Source: Chloroflexota bacterium
Lineage (GTDB): Bacteria; Chloroflexota; JAJPGV01
Length of the DNA: 64,000 bases
Assembly (NCBI GenBank): GCA_021325635.1
Contig: JAJPGV010000041.1
Span: 112,793 to 176,792 of the forward strand
Reading direction: 5' to 3'
Shown: in pieces, positions 1 to 8,736 of the stretch
Numbering within the stretch: position 1 is the stretch's first letter
How the letters are laid out: every line of letters begins with the position of its first letter
Program-made: the position numbers and the translations under genes
The notes under the pieces: model-generated
Told to the model about the DNA's origin: nothing
What the model saw: the letters and a program-made list of their open reading frames with translations, nothing else
Databases searched by the model: none

Positions 1-565
1 TCACGTCTTTCTTCCACAGCGCATTGGCGTAGTCCACGCTGAGCACCGGACCCACCTGGCCGGCTACGCCTGCCGGGGCTTCGGGAGCGGCGGCCTGGGC
101 TGTCTCAGCGGCTGGAGGCGCTGCCGCGCTCGGCGCCGCAGCCGCGGCCGCCGCGGGCGTCGCAGCCGCGGGCGCCGCAGCCGCCCGGGATTCGGCGCGA
201 ACCACCTGCTCGCAGCTCTTGCGGATGACTACCAGGGCGAACGAGGGCGTGGCCTCGGCCAGCCGAATGGCCGTTTCCGCGGTGAACCCAAGCAGCTGGG
301 AATCGTCCAATGCCGTCGCCTTGCTGACTCGCGGCCTGCCGGTGAAGAGATCGACCTCACCGAAGAGATCGCCCGGGGCGACCGTCTGTGCATCCTGACC
401 TGCGCGTTCCAGCTGCACTCGTCCGCGCATGACCACGTAGAACTTGTCCGCGGCGTCACCCACGGAGAAGATCACGTCGCCCTTTTTGACGCTGGATCCG
501 AACTCTTCGCGCAGCGCGAAGAGCTTCATCAGGTCCAGACCCTGCCCAGTACTCGCTCCTGCCAT
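1..565 (-). CDS. Cyclic nucleotide-binding domain protein (partial, C-terminus beyond window)
   Basis: The ORF starts with ATG at 565 behind an AGAGGT ribosome site and is still open at position 1, so only the first 188 residues are seen. Residues about 20-110 form a CRP-type cNMP-binding beta-roll, with the phosphate-binding-cassette-like PGDLFGEVDLFTGRPR at 64-79 (FGE plus a conserved Arg). Residues about 135-170 are an Ala/Pro-rich linker, after which a second domain seems to begin. No DNA-binding helix is visible in the part present, so it may be a sensor or scaffold rather than a transcription factor. A second, unrelated-looking cNMP-binding protein lies at 55367-56179. Confidence 0.85.
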   Translation of the reverse strand, partial: MAGASTGQGLDLMKLFALREEFGSSVKKGDVIFSVGDAADKFYVVMRGRVQLERAGQDAQTVAPGDLFGEVDLFTGRPRVSKATALDDSQLLGFTAETAIRLAEATPSFALVVIRKSCEQVVRAESRAAAAPAAATPAAAAAAAPSAAAPPAAETAQAAAPEAPAGVAGQVGPVLSVDYANALWKKDV

Positions 566-706
566 TCCTACCTCTGTTGCCGAGCTGCCGCTGTCACCGT
601 ATCCACGCTCGGAAGGTCCCTTCAGCTAAAACCACGGCGCCATCCTGCAGCGGCTCGCGCGACATTATTCCCCCTCCCTGCTTGGCTTACTCCAAATGTA
701 TCCCCC

Positions 707-1042
707 ATGGTTGCCATAATGGGAGCATTGTCCGAAGCTTCGCCACCGCCAATGATGGCCGATCCTGTATGGGCCTATCGCAAGAACTACGAGCCCAAAG
801 AGGTACTGTACCAGGCTATCGACCTTCTGCAGAGGCATCTGGCGGAGCTGCCGGAGGAGCTGTCGACACTCGATAACCTCAGGCGTGCCTTCAACCGGCT
901 GTGGATCATGCTCGAGGTCGATGATCGCGTCGTCGTGACGGCGCACACCAGCGTGCTGATGAGCGAAGAGCAGTGGCTGCGCTGCCAGCAATCCACGATT
1001 GCGCGTAGGAGGGTGGAGCTGGGCTCCGACCAGGGCGATTGA
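707..1042 (+). CDS. Hypothetical protein, about 100-111 aa
   Basis: I do not recognise this protein. It is soluble, with helical segments rich in Leu, Glu and Arg in the first two thirds, then a short beta-like stretch around VDDRVVVTAHT. It ends 28 bases before the convergent stop of accDA. The start is uncertain: ATG at 707, 719, 752 and 755 are all in frame, and a CATAAT hexamer at 715-720 could drive a leaderless start at TTG 728. The opposite strand also has an open frame here, but this one has the more natural protein composition. Confidence 0.5.
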   Translation: MVAIMGALSEASPPPMMADPVWAYRKNYEPKEVLYQAIDLLQRHLAELPEELSTLDNLRRAFNRLWIMLEVDDRVVVTAHTSVLMSEEQWLRCQQSTIARRRVELGSDQGD

Positions 1043-1070
1043 GCCCTGGCCCAGCGAAGCAACCCTACGG

Positions 1071-2936
1071 CTACTCCCTGTGCCCCACGAAGGGGACCTG
1101 CGCCAGCTCGCTGACGCGCTGCGGGTCCGGCTCCGGCTGGGCGATGGGTCCCATGGCCCGATACTTCTCCCGCCGCCGGCGCACCAGTGCCTCCGGATCG
1201 CCGGCGTCGATGCCGGCAAGCTCCATTCGCAGCGCCGTGGCAAGGTTCGCGCAGCAGGCAGCGTAATCACGATGCGCGCCCCCCACCGGCTCAGGCACGA
1301 TCCCGTCGATCAAGTCCAGGGCTTTGAGCTCCTGGGCGGTAACGCGCATGGCTTCGGCCGCCTGCGGAGCGAAGGCAGAGTCACGCCAGACGATGGCGGC
1401 GCAGCCCTCCGGGGAGGCGACCGAGTACACGGCGTGCTCGAGCATGAGGACGCGATCGCCCAGACCGATGGCCAGCGCTCCGCCGCTGCCGCCTTCTCCG
1501 ATGATCGTCACGATGACCGGCACGTGCAGCGAGAGCATGGTGAGCAGGTTGCTGGCGATGGCTTCGGCCTGGCCTCGTGATTCGTCGTCCATGACCGGCG
1601 AGGCGCCCGGGGTATCGGGAAAGCACAGCACCGGCAGGCCAAAGCGTTCCGCCAGCCGCATCAGGCGCTGCGCCTTGCGGTAGCCCTCGGGATGGGCCAT
1701 GCCGAAGTTTCGGAACACGTTCTCTCGCGTATCCCGACCCTTCTGATGCCCAATGACCATTACCGGGCGTCCGGCCAGTCTGGCCGGACCGCCGACGATA
1801 GCGGCGTCGTCGCCGAAGCGGCGGTCTCCGTGCAGCTCTATGAAGTCGGTGAAGACGCCCGCGATGACTTCGTTCAGATGGATTCGAGCCGGGTGTCGCG
1901 CCACCTGGACCTTCTGCCACGGCTTGAGCTGCCGGTAGAGCCCGGCTAGCTTCTCCCGCAGCGTCTCTTCGAGCTGCGCCGATCGCTGCTGGGCCCGAGC
2001 GTCGCCTTTCGCGGCGTGCTTGTATGCGTCACCCAGCTGGTGCTCGACGTCGGCCAGGGTGTGTTCGAAATCCAGGAGCTTGACCCCTGCGGAGGCGGCT
2101 GGGGTCTGGACCGCCGGCCGCTCCACTGACTCCGGCAGCGCTTGGCCGCCGAGGAGGCGCACCAAGCGAGTAACGGTGTCACGCAGCTCCGGCCGTGGAA
2201 CGACGGCGTCGATCATGCCGTGGGCCAGCATGTACTGCGAGTCCCGCTCGTCGGCGCCGACTTTGTGCTTGGTCGTCTGCTCGATGACCCGCGGGCCAGC
2301 AAACCCTATCGCCGCTCCGGGCTCAGCCAGGATGACGTCGGCGATGGAGACGAAGCTGGCCGTAACGCCGGCATACGTCGGATCGGTGCAGATGCAGATG
2401 AATGGCAGCCCGGCCTCAGCCAGGCGCGCCGCGGTGGCAGTAGTCTTGGCCATCTGCATGAGGGAAAACAGCCCCTCGTGCATGCGCGCGCCGCCGGAGG
2501 TGGCAAAGATGACCAGGGCGCAGCGCTCGGCCAGCGCCCGCTCGAAGCTGCGCGCAATCTTCTCGCCCACGACGCTGCCCATGCTGGCGCCAAGGAAGGA
2601 AGCATCCATGACCGCCAGCACGATGGGCTCGCCATCGAGCCGAGCGGTTCCGTAGACAATGGCCTCCGATAGGCCGGAGGAACGACGGGCTTCGACCAGC
2701 CGGTCGGGATATGACTTTTCCTTGGCGATGAAGCGCAGCGGATCGGCGGACGCTATGTCCGCGTCCAGCTCGCGAAAGCTGTTGGGGTCGGCAAACTGCT
2801 CGATGCGCTCAGGCGCGCGTAGGCGGAAGTGGTACTGACACTTGTGGCAGACCTGGAGGTTCTTAGTCAGCTCTCGCTGATAGAGCAGCTCACCACAGCG
2901 GGTGCACTTGACCCAGAGGACCGGCCCTTCGCTCAA
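1071..2936 (-). CDS. accDA: Acetyl-CoA carboxylase carboxyltransferase, fused beta-alpha subunits
   Basis: This single 621-aa chain carries both halves of the carboxyltransferase that moves CO2 from biotin to acetyl-CoA to form malonyl-CoA for fatty-acid synthesis. The N-terminal AccD part has the zinc ribbon (C11, C14, C30, C33) followed by a crotonase-fold carboxyltransferase domain. From about residue 285 the AccA part begins, with motifs such as HGDRRFGDD, IGHQKGRDT, FGMAHPEGYRKA, DTPGA and GEGGSGGALAIG. In most bacteria these are separate genes; here one chain fixes the 1:1 ratio. It is the last gene of a probable rodZ-like/yajQ/accDA minus-strand operon, 31 bases after yajQ. The biotin carboxylase and BCCP genes are not in the window. 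Confidence 0.96.
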   Translation of the reverse strand: MSEGPVLWVKCTRCGELLYQRELTKNLQVCHKCQYHFRLRAPERIEQFADPNSFRELDADIASADPLRFIAKEKSYPDRLVEARRSSGLSEAIVYGTARLDGEPIVLAVMDASFLGASMGSVVGEKIARSFERALAERCALVIFATSGGARMHEGLFSLMQMAKTTATAARLAEAGLPFICICTDPTYAGVTASFVSIADVILAEPGAAIGFAGPRVIEQTTKHKVGADERDSQYMLAHGMIDAVVPRPELRDTVTRLVRLLGGQALPESVERPAVQTPAASAGVKLLDFEHTLADVEHQLGDAYKHAAKGDARAQQRSAQLEETLREKLAGLYRQLKPWQKVQVARHPARIHLNEVIAGVFTDFIELHGDRRFGDDAAIVGGPARLAGRPVMVIGHQKGRDTRENVFRNFGMAHPEGYRKAQRLMRLAERFGLPVLCFPDTPGASPVMDDESRGQAEAIASNLLTMLSLHVPVIVTIIGEGGSGGALAIGLGDRVLMLEHAVYSVASPEGCAAIVWRDSAFAPQAAEAMRVTAQELKALDLIDGIVPEPVGGAHRDYAACCANLATALRMELAGIDAGDPEALVRRRREKYRAMGPIAQPEPDPQRVSELAQVPFVGHRE

Positions 2937-2967
2937 CGCGCTGATGTTAGCAGCACTGCCCGGCCGG

Positions 2968-3459
2968 TCACCGGTAGTTGATGAACTGCAGCGGAACGGG
3001 GTAGTCCTGCTCGCGCAGCAGCTTGATGACCGCCTGGAGCTCGTCCTTGTTCCGGCTGAACACGCGTACCGCGTCGCCCTGTATCTGGGTGCGCGCCTTC
3101 GGCATATCGTCCCGCACGAGCTTGGCGATCTTCTTGGCCAGCTCTTCGTTGATGCCGGCCTTGAGGGCGATCTTCTGCCTGTAGGTGCTGCCCGACGCCG
3201 GCTCCGCCTTGCCGTAATCGAAGATTTTCAGCGACAGCCCGCGACGGATGGCCTTCGATTGCAGTACGTCCTGGATGGACTTGATCTGGAACTCGGAATC
3301 GCCCACGAGCTGGATGGCGTCCTTCTCCAGCTCGATGTCAGCTTTGGTGCCCTTGAAGTCGTAGCGTGTTGCCAGCTCTCGCTTGGTTTGGTCGACCGCG
3401 TTGACCAGCTCCTGGCGATCGAACTGTGAAACGACGTCGAATGAAAACTCGCCTGCCAT
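2968..3459 (-). CDS. yajQ: YajQ family nucleotide-binding protein
   Basis: This is a full-length (163 aa) member of the YajQ/UPF0234 family. It opens with the typical FSFDVVSQFDRQELVNAV stretch and keeps the TRYDFKG motif near residue 34 and the DFG-like IFDYGKAEPAS region in the middle. The family has two ferredoxin-like domains. Members bind nucleotides (in Xanthomonas, cyclic di-GMP) or RNA, so a signalling role is possible but not shown here. The start ATG at 3459 follows a TTGAGGA ribosome site and lies 4 bases after the rodZ-like gene, so the two are probably co-translated. Confidence 0.93.
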   Translation of the reverse strand: MAGEFSFDVVSQFDRQELVNAVDQTKRELATRYDFKGTKADIELEKDAIQLVGDSEFQIKSIQDVLQSKAIRRGLSLKIFDYGKAEPASGSTYRQKIALKAGINEELAKKIAKLVRDDMPKARTQIQGDAVRVFSRNKDELQAVIKLLREQDYPVPLQFINYR

Positions 3460-3463
3460 GTCC

Positions 3464-4219
3464 TCAAGCCTTGCGGAAATCGCGCCGGACTACCTGGCCC
3501 GCGGAACCCAGCGTGCCCATATCCTTGCCGTTGAACACGATGCTTACGCCGCCGGCGTTGCCCGCCCACACGAACACGTCGTCGTTCCCCTTCCAGGTCT
3601 GTGTCTGGCCGGCCTTGAGGATACCCTCAAATTTCTGCTGCCCGTCCACCTGGACCTGCAGCCAGGCATCCTGCGTAATCTTGGCGGTGACCTCAGCCGC
3701 GACCAGGGCGTCGCTTGGCTCGATCTGCTCGCTCGGTTGGGCCGTCGCCTCCGGGGCGACGGTCGCGATGGCCGTTGGCGTGGGTGGAATAGCCGTGGGC
3801 GTGGGAACGAAGGCTTCGGCCGCGGTCGGCGCCGTTTGGCGGAAGCTCTGCACCTGGCGGTAGGCGTACACGGAGAAGATGCCGACGACGACGACGAGCA
3901 GCAGGCTGGCGAGCGTGCCACCGCTGACCAGCTGGCTCGTTCCCCGAGGGTTGATGCTCGAAGGAGCCACCACGTCCTCCGTGCGGTCGGGGTGCTCGCG
4001 GTGATACACGCTCAACACGTGGTTGGGGTCGAGGCCGAGATAGACGGCGTAGTTGCGCAGGAAACCTTTGGTGTACACGGCGCCTGGCAGGAGCACGTGC
4101 TCGTCATCTTCCAGCGCCTGGAGGTAGGCGCGCCGGATCATGGTGGCAGCCTCGGCCTGGGCCAGGGAAACGCCTTTCAATTCTCTGGCCGAGCGCAGCA
4201 TCTCGCCCAGCTGAGCCAC
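3464..4219 (-). CDS. RodZ-like membrane protein with N-terminal helix-turn-helix
   Basis: The 251-aa protein has an N-terminal Xre-like helix-turn-helix (about residues 1-70, starting GEMLRSARELKGVSLAQAE), one membrane segment (about 98-120, LASLLLVVVVGIFSVYAY), a Thr/Pro/Ala-rich linker and a C-terminal beta-rich DUF4115-type domain (about 165-250). This is the RodZ architecture, which links the MreB cytoskeleton to the wall-synthesis machinery and sets rod shape. The call rests on domain order rather than close identity, so 'HTH-DUF4115 protein' is the safe name. The start is GTG at 4219 behind a GGAGGGAG site. It leads the operon with yajQ and accDA. Confidence 0.82.
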   Translation of the reverse strand: MAQLGEMLRSARELKGVSLAQAEAATMIRRAYLQALEDDEHVLLPGAVYTKGFLRNYAVYLGLDPNHVLSVYHREHPDRTEDVVAPSSINPRGTSQLVSGGTLASLLLVVVVGIFSVYAYRQVQSFRQTAPTAAEAFVPTPTAIPPTPTAIATVAPEATAQPSEQIEPSDALVAAEVTAKITQDAWLQVQVDGQQKFEGILKAGQTQTWKGNDDVFVWAGNAGGVSIVFNGKDMGTLGSAGQVVRRDFRKA

Positions 4220-4402
4220 GAGCAGCTATCTCCCTCCACTACTGGCGGAATCGGACATGGCGCTCAGGCTGGCGCCTCCGGCGCTGACCTAAGACTGAGC
4301 CCAGTATAGCGGCCGGTATGCCTTCCGACGTTAGAATTTGGGCAGAAATCACGCGGTTTGAGGAGCGCAGCACGAGCTTGAAGGCGCTTCTCGCGAGCCT
4401 CT

Positions 4403-5554
4403 ATGCGTGACCGACGAACGCTCATCATCGCGGCCGTCGGAGCCGTGCTCATCCTGCTGATCGCCGGCGCTAGCCTGCTCATTCAGCGACAGCTGGCCCG
4501 CCTTGTGGCGCCGGCGCCCACCGCCGTGCCGGCGGCGACCGCCAGTCCCACTGCCACCGTCCAGCCGACCGCCACGCCCACGACGCCGCCAACCCGGACG
4601 CCCGTTCCGACCTCTCCCACTCCGGCTCCGCCGACGGCCACACCCGGCCCTCCGACGGCTACCCCACTGCCTATCGCCGGCCCCCCGTCGCCGGGGCCGG
4701 TGGTCACCAACACCAAGCTGGGGGTGGGTGTATACGGTGTGGTCGGTATCGACACCGTCCGCCTGTTCCGCCCGGCGATGGTGCTGCTCCAGGATCCCGA
4801 CGTCCGTACGGCGGCGGAGTACCGCGCGAATTTCCCTAAAGCGCTGATCGTGGGCCGCCATTTCGTACGCGACGGTGACAGTTCGCTGGCTGACTGCCGC
4901 AATGCCAGCGAGGATCACCTGGCCAAGGGGCAGGCGTTCGCCGACCTGGTGTCCCGCACGGCCCTGCCGCTGAAGGACGTCGTCAACGCCTGGGTGAGCG
5001 ATAACGAGCAGGCTACCGGATCCGATCCGGCGCAGCTCACCTGCCATGCACAGTTTCAGACAGGCTTCGTGGAGCAGCTCCAGGGCAAGTACCAGATCGC
5101 GGCGGTGGCGGGCAACGAGGCATCCGGCGCCATCGAGCCGGCCGACTACGCCAAGTACTTCGCCCGGCCGATCTCGGAGGCGGCCTATTTCGGCATTCAC
5201 GCCTATGGCAAGCCGGAAGCGCGCAGCCTGCAGACGCCCGACGCCCTCTACTACGCGCTGCGCTACCGGCTGATCCATGATGCGCTGGTCAAGGCCGGTG
5301 TCGGGCTGCCGAAGAACGGCTTCCTGCTCACCGAGACGGGGCTGTATGAAGGCTGGCGGGGCCTGGTCAACGACGAGCAGATGGCCAAGGACTTCATCTG
5401 GCTCGATCAGCAGCTGCAGCAGGACAGCTATGTGAAAGGCCAGTTCGTCTTCGGCCTGGGCCCGCAGAATCCGTACGGTCTGTTCGAGATCCAGGGGACG
5501 GCGCTCATTGGCATGCTCGGCGGATACAACGCCCAGCACGCCGGGCAGCCATGA
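4403..5554 (+). CDS. Membrane-anchored clan GH-A-like TIM-barrel protein
   Basis: The 383-aa protein has an N-terminal anchor (about residues 7-27), a long Thr/Pro/Ala linker to about residue 95, and a globular domain. That domain looks like a TIM-barrel glycoside hydrolase of clan GH-A: a WVSDNE segment places a candidate acid/base at E202, and LLTETG places a candidate nucleophile at E311, the usual strand-4 and strand-7 positions. I cannot assign a GH family or substrate. The barrel would sit on the outer face of the membrane. A TAGAAT box about 65 bases upstream may be its -10 element. It is followed by another exported protein gene. Confidence 0.6.
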   Translation: MRDRRTLIIAAVGAVLILLIAGASLLIQRQLARLVAPAPTAVPAATASPTATVQPTATPTTPPTRTPVPTSPTPAPPTATPGPPTATPLPIAGPPSPGPVVTNTKLGVGVYGVVGIDTVRLFRPAMVLLQDPDVRTAAEYRANFPKALIVGRHFVRDGDSSLADCRNASEDHLAKGQAFADLVSRTALPLKDVVNAWVSDNEQATGSDPAQLTCHAQFQTGFVEQLQGKYQIAAVAGNEASGAIEPADYAKYFARPISEAAYFGIHAYGKPEARSLQTPDALYYALRYRLIHDALVKAGVGLPKNGFLLTETGLYEGWRGLVNDEQMAKDFIWLDQQLQQDSYVKGQFVFGLGPQNPYGLFEIQGTALIGMLGGYNAQHAGQP

Positions 5555-5627
5555 GGCGCGCCCCTTCCCGTCCCCAGCGACCGCGCCTGAACGGGCCCGG
5601 ACGCTCACGGATGGAGCGCCGGCTGGC

Positions 5628-5633
5628 TACAAT
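5628..5633 (+). promoter_or_regulatory. Putative -10 element of a leaderless transcript
   Basis: TACAAT lies exactly 6 bases before the ATG at 5640, with no Shine-Dalgarno sequence between. This spacing would put the transcription start on or next to the start codon. It supports 5640 rather than 5508 as the start of the lipoprotein gene. No good -35 hexamer is visible. Confidence 0.5.
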
Positions 5634-5639
5634 GGCTCA

Positions 5640-6902
5640 ATGCGGCGAGTCCTGGCGTTGGCCGCGGGCCTTCTGCTCGCGGCCAGCGGTTGCGCCAGGC
5701 TGGTCCAGCAGCAGGATCTGCTCGCTCCTCGTATTGCTCCCGCACTCCCTCCCCAGCCGCTAGCTCAGCCCACGCCGGCGTCGCCTGCCGGCCCCCCGGC
5801 ACAGGCCGCGGTGCCACCATCTTCGGAAGCTCCGGCGCCCAGCGCCCCAGCGCCTGCCGCGGCGCAACCGTCCGCTGTGGCGCCGGCAGGCACTCCCGTA
5901 ACCTCGCCCAGCTCATCCCCGAGGTCATTGCCAGGGACGGCCGAGGCGAGCAGCGCGCCCGCCAGCGCGCGGCCAAGCGTGGCGCCCGCGGCCCGAAGCG
6001 TGCTGCTGCAGCCGTTCTCCCATGAGTACGAGACCTGGAACAACTGCGCTCCCGTGACCGCTGAGATGGTCTTGAGCTACTTCGGGATCAGTAAGAAGCA
6101 GACGGAGATCGCCGCCGTCATGAAGCCCAATCCCAAGAACCTGGACGTGCGAATGGACCAGATCAGCGCCTACCTGGCGACCTTCGGGCTCGACAGCCGG
6201 GCGCTGGTTGGCGGCACGCTGCCGCAGCTCAAGGCGCTGGTCAGCAACGGCATCCCGGTGGTGGTCGAGGATCAGCTGAGCTTGCAGGACGATTACGGCC
6301 ACTTCCGAGTGGTTCGAGGCTACGACGACAGCGCCGGGGTCATCATTTTCGGTGACTCGTATTTCGGCCCTGCGAACCGCTTGACCTACGCTCTCTATGA
6401 GGAGCTGTGGAAGCGCCACAACCATGCCTTCATGCCGGTTTACCGGCCGGCCCAGCTGTCGCTGGTGCAGGCCATCCTGGGCGGCGACTTCGACGAGCCG
6501 GGCAATCTGGCCGACGCTGTGAGCGCCGCCAGGCTGGCGGCCACTCAGCATCCCGAGGACGGCTTCGCCTGGCTCAATCTGGGCGAGAACCTCTACCGCT
6601 CAGGCAGCTACGACGAGGCCCGCGCGGCCTGGGAGCGGGCGAAGAAGCTGCAGCTCACCGCTCGCACGCTGTGGTACACGATCTGGCCGGCCGCCAACTA
6701 CAACCAGCTTGGCCAGTATCAGCAGGCGCTGGACGTGGTGGCCATCCCGCTGGCCACCGACCCGAACAACGCTCAGGCCCTCCTGGAGCGTGGCAACGCC
6801 TATAAGGGCCTGGGCAATGCCACCCGAGCTCGCGCCGACTATGCCCTGGCGCTGGACGTAGATCCTTCGCTCCTGCCGGCCAAGCAGGCGCTTGCAGCCT
6901 GA
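5640..6902 (+). CDS. C39-like peptidase domain lipoprotein with TPR repeats
   Basis: The 420-aa protein starts at ATG 5640 with a lipoprotein signal (LLLAASGC), then an Ala/Pro/Ser-rich spacer to about residue 120. A papain-fold C39-like domain follows, with candidate triad C136 (NNCAPVTAEM), H221 (GHFRVVRGYD) and D239 (FGDSYFG). The last 130 residues form two to three TPR units (AWLNLGENLYRSGSYDEAR and similar). Such proteins are usually surface proteases or peptide-processing enzymes; no target is evident. A longer reading from 5508 would lack the signal peptide. TACAAT lies 6 bases before the start, so the mRNA may be leaderless. Confidence 0.82.
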   Translation: MRRVLALAAGLLLAASGCARLVQQQDLLAPRIAPALPPQPLAQPTPASPAGPPAQAAVPPSSEAPAPSAPAPAAAQPSAVAPAGTPVTSPSSSPRSLPGTAEASSAPASARPSVAPAARSVLLQPFSHEYETWNNCAPVTAEMVLSYFGISKKQTEIAAVMKPNPKNLDVRMDQISAYLATFGLDSRALVGGTLPQLKALVSNGIPVVVEDQLSLQDDYGHFRVVRGYDDSAGVIIFGDSYFGPANRLTYALYEELWKRHNHAFMPVYRPAQLSLVQAILGGDFDEPGNLADAVSAARLAATQHPEDGFAWLNLGENLYRSGSYDEARAAWERAKKLQLTARTLWYTIWPAANYNQLGQYQQALDVVAIPLATDPNNAQALLERGNAYKGLGNATRARADYALALDVDPSLLPAKQALAA

Positions 6903-6915
6903 GGAGGCAGGCGGC

Positions 6916-7920
6916 TCAGGCTTTCAGGTTGGCGGCGTAGTCCTGCAAGCGGATGCCGCCAGGGACGCGCACTCGCGGCATAATCATCAGCTTGTCGGTG
7001 GTGTGCTTATCGCCAAAGGCCGTCGTCACGGCCGAGCTGAAGCCTGCCTCGGCCACCAGCTTGGGCGTCTCGGTGTTGAACTGACCGCTGGGGTAGGCGA
7101 ACGTGTCCACAGGCGCTGACAGTCGCTGCTGCAGCGCGGTGCGGCTGCCGGCGATCTGGGTTCGAGCTTGAGCCGGCGACAGCTTGGCAAGGTCGACGTG
7201 ATCGAGCGTGTGCGCGCCAATCTCAACGCCGGCAGCCTTCAGCTCCTGGGCCTGCTGCCAGCTCATGTAGCCTGGCTTGCCGAGGAAATCGACCACGAGG
7301 TAGACGGTGGCGCTGAAGTGGTACTTCTGGAGCAGTGGCCAGGCGGCGGTGTAGAAATCGGCGTAGCCGTCGTCGAACGACAGCACCACCGGCTTGGCCG
7401 GAAGCGGCGTGCCGCTCTTCATGTGACGTACGACGTCATCCATGGACACCGACGTGTATGACTGGCTCGCCAGGTACGCGAGCTCGGCGTCGAACAGCTT
7501 GGGGGCAATCGAGAGTCCATAGCCCAGCTTGTCCGGCGTGTTCGGAGGAAGCTCGCGAATGTAGTGATACATCAGGATCGGGACGACAGTGACCGCTCCG
7601 GGCTTGGGCTGAGCAAGGGGCACGGCCGTGGCCGTTGGCGTGGTCTGCGGATCAGCGCTGACGGCGGGCTCGGCGGTGGGGCTGGCCACCATCTCGTCGC
7701 CCGCTTGGGCGGGCTGATCTATTCGAGGCGCGGGCGCAGCAGCCTCGTTGAGCTGGTTCAGCGAACGTGGCAAGACGGTGATCGCCGGCCCGTTGCAGCT
7801 CACGGCCAGGACTGCCGCCGCCGCCATGGCGAACCCGAGCCGAAGCCAGCGGCCACCAGGGGCCGGGCGTGGATCGCACTCCTTCTTGTGAGTGCGGAAC
7901 GGCAAAAGAAAGCGGTTCAT
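6916..7920 (-). CDS. Polysaccharide deacetylase family lipoprotein
   Basis: The 334-aa protein has an N-terminal signal with a lipobox-like LAVSC near residue 42, a low-complexity spacer and a NodB homology domain from about residue 165. The metal and catalytic motifs are visible: SFDDGYAD for the TFDDG motif, and HTLDH for the H-x3-H metal pair. Members deacetylate peptidoglycan, chitin or other N-acetylated glycans outside the cell; the substrate here is unknown. It is convergent with the C39 lipoprotein, 13 bases apart. The start at 7920 is the first in-frame ATG before the signal, although the n-region is long. Confidence 0.88.
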   Translation of the reverse strand: MNRFLLPFRTHKKECDPRPAPGGRWLRLGFAMAAAAVLAVSCNGPAITVLPRSLNQLNEAAAPAPRIDQPAQAGDEMVASPTAEPAVSADPQTTPTATAVPLAQPKPGAVTVVPILMYHYIRELPPNTPDKLGYGLSIAPKLFDAELAYLASQSYTSVSMDDVVRHMKSGTPLPAKPVVLSFDDGYADFYTAAWPLLQKYHFSATVYLVVDFLGKPGYMSWQQAQELKAAGVEIGAHTLDHVDLAKLSPAQARTQIAGSRTALQQRLSAPVDTFAYPSGQFNTETPKLVAEAGFSSAVTTAFGDKHTTDKLMIMPRVRVPGGIRLQDYAANLKA

Positions 7921-8023
7921 GAAGCAGTGCTCGGCATATGAGATGACGTAGCCCGCGTTTCGCGCGTTACGTCCCTACGCCGGTGAAATACTAGTGTACG
8001 AGCTTGCTTCCTGGCACGCTGAA

Positions 8024-8046
8024 TGCCCCAAAAATCCCCTTTGGCA
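8024..8046 (-). terminator. Possible weak terminator after the sigma/Rieske operon
   Basis: Read on the minus strand, a short dyad (CCAAA...TTTGG, extendable to TGCC...GGCA with mismatches) with a TTTTT run follows the stop of the Rieske gene by a few bases. The stem is short, so this is tentative. Confidence 0.3.
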
Positions 8047-8049
8047 GGC

Positions 8050-8736
8050 TCAGGAGGAGGCCGGAACGACGTAGATGACGCCGTTGAGCTGCTGGACCGG
8101 TATTCGTTCCAGCCTCGGCAGCGGCCGGCCGTAATTCACCGGATTTGTGTGCTCTCCGGACACGGAGAACTCCGCCCCGTGACAGGGGCAGTCAAAGGCC
8201 TGCCCCTGGGCATTCCAATTGAGAATGCAGGCCTGGTGGGTGCAGATCGCGGACAGCGCCCAGATGTGCCCGCCGATGTTCATGACGTGGCCGTCTTTGT
8301 CGTTGGCGAGGAAGCGCTTGACGGCGCCCGGCGGAAGCTCGGCGGCCTTGGCCACGGGCACCCAGCCCGCGGGCACGCTGTCCCGCCCGCGGATTCGCTC
8401 CAGGGCCTGCTGGCCAAACAGGCACACCACCACTGCCGCCGCGCCTCCGGAAAACCCGCGCAGCAGCGTCCGCCGGCTCAATCGAAGATCCGGCAACCAG
8501 CTCTTCTGCTTGGGCATGAAGCGGCTTCGCAGGGCTTGAACGAAGGTGTGGCTCGGCACGGAGTCCGCCGAGCGGTAGCTCGACAGCAGGCTGGCCATGC
8601 GCAGGCTGCCGGCTGCTTCCCCAAGCAGCGCTTCGGGATTGTCGGGCCGCTTTCCGGCCAGGAGGTCGCCGATGCATCGATCGAGCGCTTCGACTTGCTC
8701 GTCCGTGGGGTTCGGGCCCTCCTCGTCCGGCGTCAC
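8050..8736 (-). CDS. Membrane Rieske [2Fe-2S] protein, probable redox anti-sigma partner
   Basis: The 228-aa protein has three parts. Residues 1-80 are soluble and helical with a cluster of charged and Leu residues, as in the cytoplasmic part of anti-sigma factors. A twin-arginine-like RLSRRTLLRGF is followed by one membrane segment (about 94-110). The rest is a Rieske domain with both boxes intact: C165-T-H167 and C170, then C183-P-C185-H186, i.e. two Cys and two His ligands plus the stabilising disulfide. The gene overlaps the ECF sigma gene by 4 bases. I infer that the outside Rieske cluster could sense redox state and control the sigma factor; an electron-transfer role is the alternative. 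Confidence 0.85.
   Translation of the reverse strand: MTPDEEGPNPTDEQVEALDRCIGDLLAGKRPDNPEALLGEAAGSLRMASLLSSYRSADSVPSHTFVQALRSRFMPKQKSWLPDLRLSRRTLLRGFSGGAAAVVVCLFGQQALERIRGRDSVPAGWVPVAKAAELPPGAVKRFLANDKDGHVMNIGGHIWALSAICTHQACILNWNAQGQAFDCPCHGAEFSVSGEHTNPVNYGRPLPRLERIPVQQLNGVIYVVPASS

Noticed and set aside
5508..5639. N-terminal extension of the C39/TPR protein
   Set aside because: The extension would bury a good lipoprotein signal and overlaps the end of the preceding gene; the -10 box at 5628 favours ATG 5640.
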